A DNA stretch of 64,000 nt from Pseudomonas sp. RIT623. GTDB lineage: Bacteria; Pseudomonadota; Gammaproteobacteria; Pseudomonadales; Pseudomonadaceae. Every line of letters begins with the position of its first letter. Positions within the stretch are counted from its first letter, which is position 1. The translations under genes and the position numbers were made by a program. Below are positions 61,578 to 64,000 of this stretch, piece by piece. Below the pieces are notes generated by a model that was not told the DNA's origin, made no database searches, and saw only the letters and a list, made by a program, of their open reading frames with translations. Location: positions 1 through 64,000 of the forward strand of contig NZ_SOZA01000012.1 in NCBI RefSeq assembly GCF_004519305.1, written 5' to 3'.

Positions 61578-62447
61578 ATGAAGCGCTTACCTCCCCTGCC
61601 GGCCTTGCACACCTTCCTGATCACCGCCCAGTGCTGCAACTTCACCCGTGCCGGGCAGCAGTTGCACATCACCCAGGGCGCCGTCAGCCGGCAGATCGCC
61701 GCACTCGAGGCCCACCTGGGCTATGCGCTGTTTCAGCGTCAGGCACGGGGCCTGGCACTGACCCGCGAAGGCCAGGACTGGCTGCCGCGGGTGCAGCAGG
61801 TGTTTGCCTTGATCGAACAGGGGGTACGTGAGGTAGGTGGGCGCAGCGCCACCTTGCAAGTAAAGGCCCCAACCTGCGTGATGCGCTGGCTGCTGCCACG
61901 GCTGATGGAATGGCAGGCGCTACGCCCGGACGTGCCGGTGGAGCTGACCACCACGGTGCAGCACGGCGTGGACTTTCGCCGCGAAGGCTTCGATGCCGCC
62001 GTGGTGTATGGCGCCGCGCCCAATCATGGGTTACACGTGCGCAAGTTGTTCGACGAACAGCTGACCCCCGTCTGCGCACCGTCGCTTGGCCAGGGGCCGC
62101 TGCAGTTGCGGGACTTGACGCGGCAGATGCTGTTGCACCCGTCGCGTGACGAGCATGACTGGCGGTTGTGGTTGCAGGCGGCCAAAGCCGGATTCGAGCC
62201 TCAAGGGCCAAAACAGCACTTCGAGACGCTGGACATGGCGATGGCCATGGCGTCTCAAGGGACGGGAATCGCCATTGGCGACTTTGCGCTGATCGGTGAT
62301 GACCTGCGTGCTGGCCGGCTGATCATGCCGTTCGAGCTGAAAGTGGCGACGGGTAAGAGCTATTACCTGGTAAGCCCGACAAAAACCCTGCCGAGCGGAC
62401 TCGCCGAACTGATGGATTGGCTTGCCCGGCAAGCGCAGCCCTTGTAG
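61578..62447 (+). CDS. LysR-family transcriptional regulator
   Basis: A 289-residue LysR-type regulator of the GcvA/AmpR-like group. The winged helix-turn-helix is near the N terminus: FTRAGQQLHITQGAVSRQIA, about residues 20-39. The substrate-binding domain includes VKAPTCVMRWLLPRLMEWQ. It is divergent from the AruI-like gene across 112 bases and probably controls it. The start MKRLPPLPALHTF is typical of the group. Confidence 0.9.
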   Translation: MKRLPPLPALHTFLITAQCCNFTRAGQQLHITQGAVSRQIAALEAHLGYALFQRQARGLALTREGQDWLPRVQQVFALIEQGVREVGGRSATLQVKAPTCVMRWLLPRLMEWQALRPDVPVELTTTVQHGVDFRREGFDAAVVYGAAPNHGLHVRKLFDEQLTPVCAPSLGQGPLQLRDLTRQMLLHPSRDEHDWRLWLQAAKAGFEPQGPKQHFETLDMAMAMASQGTGIAIGDFALIGDDLRAGRLIMPFELKVATGKSYYLVSPTKTLPSGLAELMDWLARQAQPL

Positions 62448-62527
62448 GAGCCAGCCTTGCTGGCGAACACCGGCCTGGCCGGTGCCAGGCACCGCATAGC
62501 CTGGTTCGCCAGCAAGCTGGCTCCTAC
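62444..62527. repeat. REP pair after the LysR gene
   Basis: The arms gtaggagccagccttgctgg and cagcaagctggctcctac mirror each other. The element begins in the last codon of the LysR gene and belongs to the same class as the cluster before phaG. Confidence 0.8.
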
Positions 62528-62536
62528 GGGGTGCGG

Positions 62537-63151
62537 TCAGTAGCCGACGGTGAAGCGCGCTCGCGCGTGCGCCGCTTGCTCCAGCTCATCGAGCATCGCG
62601 ATGGCGTAGTCGGCAAAGCTGATCCAGCTACGACCATCGGCGCCGATCAGCAGGTGATCCTTGCCCAGGGTGTAATGCCCGGTGCGCTCACCTTCGACGA
62701 ACTCCGCCGACGGTGACAGGAAGGTCCAGTCCAGCTCGGGCTCCTGGTGCAACGCATCGAGAAAGCCCACTCCGGCACTGGCCTCGGCCTTGTAGGCCTC
62801 GGGGAAGTCCGGGCTGTCGATGACCCGCTGCCCGGACGGCAGCAGCAGGCTGCCGGCGCCACCGACCACTAGCAGGCGCTTGACTCCAGCCGCCTTGACC
62901 GGCGCGATGATCGCCTGTGGCTCGATCGTGGCGAAATGCGCCGCGCTGAGCACCGCGTCGCAGCCGCTCACCGCCGCCTCCAGGGCGGCGCTGTCCTTGG
63001 CGTCCAGGGCCTTGACCGTCACCCCTGCGCGGCCTTGCAGCGGCGATGGATCGCGCGCGATGGCGACCACGCTATGACCCCGACGCAGGGCTTCTTCCAG
63101 CAACTGGCTGCCGGCGCGCCCGGTGGCGCCGATGATTGCGATCTTGCTCAT
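62537..63151 (-). CDS. NAD(P)-binding NmrA/YwnB-type reductase
   Basis: A 204-residue Rossmann protein. The nucleotide-binding motif GATGRAGSQLLEEAL is at residues 8-22, followed by the GHSVVAIARD strand and the VVGGAGSL segment. It belongs to the atypical short-chain dehydrogenase group, often called NAD(P)-dependent oxidoreductase. The substrate is unknown. It lies 28 bases downstream of the metallo-hydrolase gene on the same strand, so the two may form an operon. Confidence 0.88.
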   Translation of the reverse strand: MSKIAIIGATGRAGSQLLEEALRRGHSVVAIARDPSPLQGRAGVTVKALDAKDSAALEAAVSGCDAVLSAAHFATIEPQAIIAPVKAAGVKRLLVVGGAGSLLLPSGQRVIDSPDFPEAYKAEASAGVGFLDALHQEPELDWTFLSPSAEFVEGERTGHYTLGKDHLLIGADGRSWISFADYAIAMLDELEQAAHARARFTVGY

Positions 63152-63179
63152 GGGAAACACTCCAACAGGTTGAAAGGGG

Positions 63180-64000
63180 TTACCACTTCATCTCGCCCTT
63201 GGCGACCTTGGCGCCCAGCTCCAGGGAGCTTTCGTCGGCCAGGTCGGGGTAGCGCTTTTTCATCGCCGCGATCAGGGCGTCGGCATTGGCAGCTTTCGCG
63301 GTCTCGACATCGAAAGCACGAATGTAGTCGGCGGTAAAACTCACCGCACTCAGCGAACGGCTACTGTCGCCCAGGTAATGACCCGGGATCACGGTGCGCG
63401 GCGCCAGCTGTTCGATCTTGGCCAGGGTGCTCAGCCAGTCGGCATGGGATTGCGCGGTCTGGGTGTCGGCCATCCACACATGGATGTGCTCGGAAACCAC
63501 CACGCCACCGACCACGGCCTTGATCGAGGGGATCCAGACGAAGCTGCGGTCCGGCTGCGGGCCGTCCAGGCCCTCGACCTTGAGCTCTTGGCCCTCCAGC
63601 TCCAGGCGATCGCCGGCGAGTACCTGCGGGACCACCAGCTTGGCCGGCTTGTCCTCGCCCATTTTCGGGCCCCAGTAGGCCAGCTTGGCATCCATGGTCT
63701 TGCGGATGTGCTCGACAGTGGCAGCCGAAGCGACCACGCGGGCCTTGGGAAACGCCTGGGTGATGGTGTCCAGGCCAAAGTAGTAGTCCGGATCGCCATG
63801 GCTGACGTAGATGGTGGTCAATTGCTTGCCGCTGGCCTGCAGACGCTCCACCACTTGCTCGGCCTGGGCCTTGCCGAACTGGGCATCGACCAGGATGGCG
63901 TCATGGGCGCCACTGACGATGACCGAGCTGACCGGGAAGATCGCGTCATGGCCAGGGTTGTAGACATCAAGCTTGAGAGGCTCGGCGGCCATGGCCTGGC
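63180..64000 (-). CDS. MBL-fold metallo-hydrolase (5' end beyond window)
   Basis: At least 270 residues of a metallo-beta-lactamase-fold protein, cut at its N terminus by the window edge. The visible start reads A-Q-A-M-A-A-E-P, which resembles the end of a signal peptide, so the true start is upstream. The metal-binding signature has altered: where HxHxDH is usual, this protein has VSHGDPDYYFGL, keeping a His and two Asp residues. Later, VVSEHIHVWMAD and VIPGHYLGDSS supply further His residues. Similar proteins are annotated as Vmh family or MBL hydrolases. Activity is not assigned. Confidence 0.83.
   Translation of the reverse strand, partial: QAMAAEPLKLDVYNPGHDAIFPVSSVIVSGAHDAILVDAQFGKAQAEQVVERLQASGKQLTTIYVSHGDPDYYFGLDTITQAFPKARVVASAATVEHIRKTMDAKLAYWGPKMGEDKPAKLVVPQVLAGDRLELEGQELKVEGLDGPQPDRSFVWIPSIKAVVGGVVVSEHIHVWMADTQTAQSHADWLSTLAKIEQLAPRTVIPGHYLGDSSRSLSAVSFTADYIRAFDVETAKAANADALIAAMKKRYPDLADESSLELGAKVAKGEMKW

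Overview
The window is high-GC chromosomal DNA that reads as a Pseudomonas of the P. putida group. The signs are an algU-mucA-mucB-mucD operon without mucC, next to nadB; a phaG gene with the P. putida-type sequence; tctDE/opdH/tctCBA; a DctB/DctD-type (MifSR) system next to kgtP; and many P. putida-style REP palindromes (gtaggagc... inverted pairs). The species assignment is inference from gene content and order. No rRNA, CRISPR array, insertion sequence or prophage was seen. There is one tRNA, Gly-CCC.

Layout. 0-6 kb: envelope-stress sigma operon (algU-mucA-mucB-mucD, minus strand) divergent from nadB. 5.9-8.6 kb: housekeeping genes sdhE/cptA, ygfZ and an HDOD protein. 8.6-16.4 kb: a tricarboxylate (citrate-type) uptake locus. 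It has the tctDE two-component system divergent from an OprD-type porin, tctC, tctB, tctA and an AbrB-family membrane protein, with a tandem-site operator in the divergent promoter region. 16.4-23.5 kb: an accessory block of a pertactin-like autotransporter and two large paralogous proteins of Ig-like repeats with no recognised function. 23.6-28.6 kb: ung, an enoyl-CoA hydratase/HIBYL-CoA hydrolase-like gene, a Tyr/Arg-rich lipoprotein, a Cys-rich protein, rsuA, a tandem REP cluster and phaG. 28.7-33 kb: tRNA-Gly, the cyanate detoxification operon (cynT-cynS, divergent cynR) and a SulP transporter.

33-46 kb: a RelE-type toxin gene broken by a 5-bp tandem duplication beside its intact antitoxin. 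Two Fur-boxed cell-surface-signalling iron systems follow. The first is sigma/anti-sigma/TonB siderophore receptor/periplasmic esterase, and the second is sigma/anti-sigma/HasR-like heme receptor. They flank glpQ and a DUF4917 gene that carries SIR2/AbiH-like motifs. 45.8-46.7 kb: a compact two-gene cassette with a palindromic operator that looks like a toxin-antitoxin module. 46.8-56 kb: a methyltransferase, a TPM protein, a secreted GH3 beta-glucosidase (bglX), and a sensor kinase/NtrC-type regulator driving an alpha-ketoglutarate permease through a recognisable sigma-54 promoter with two upstream dyads. 56-64 kb: a four-repeat membrane protein, a small secreted repeat protein, a flavin reductase, a small monooxygenase with a divergent AraC regulator, an AruI-like decarboxylase with a divergent LysR regulator, an NAD(P)-binding reductase and a metallo-hydrolase cut by the window edge.

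Most of the window is ordinary Pseudomonas core genome. The parts most worth following up are the DUF4917/SIR2-like gene, the two-gene cassette at 45.8-46.7 kb, the Ig-like paralog pair with its autotransporter, the frameshifted toxin, and the repeat peptide at 57.2 kb.
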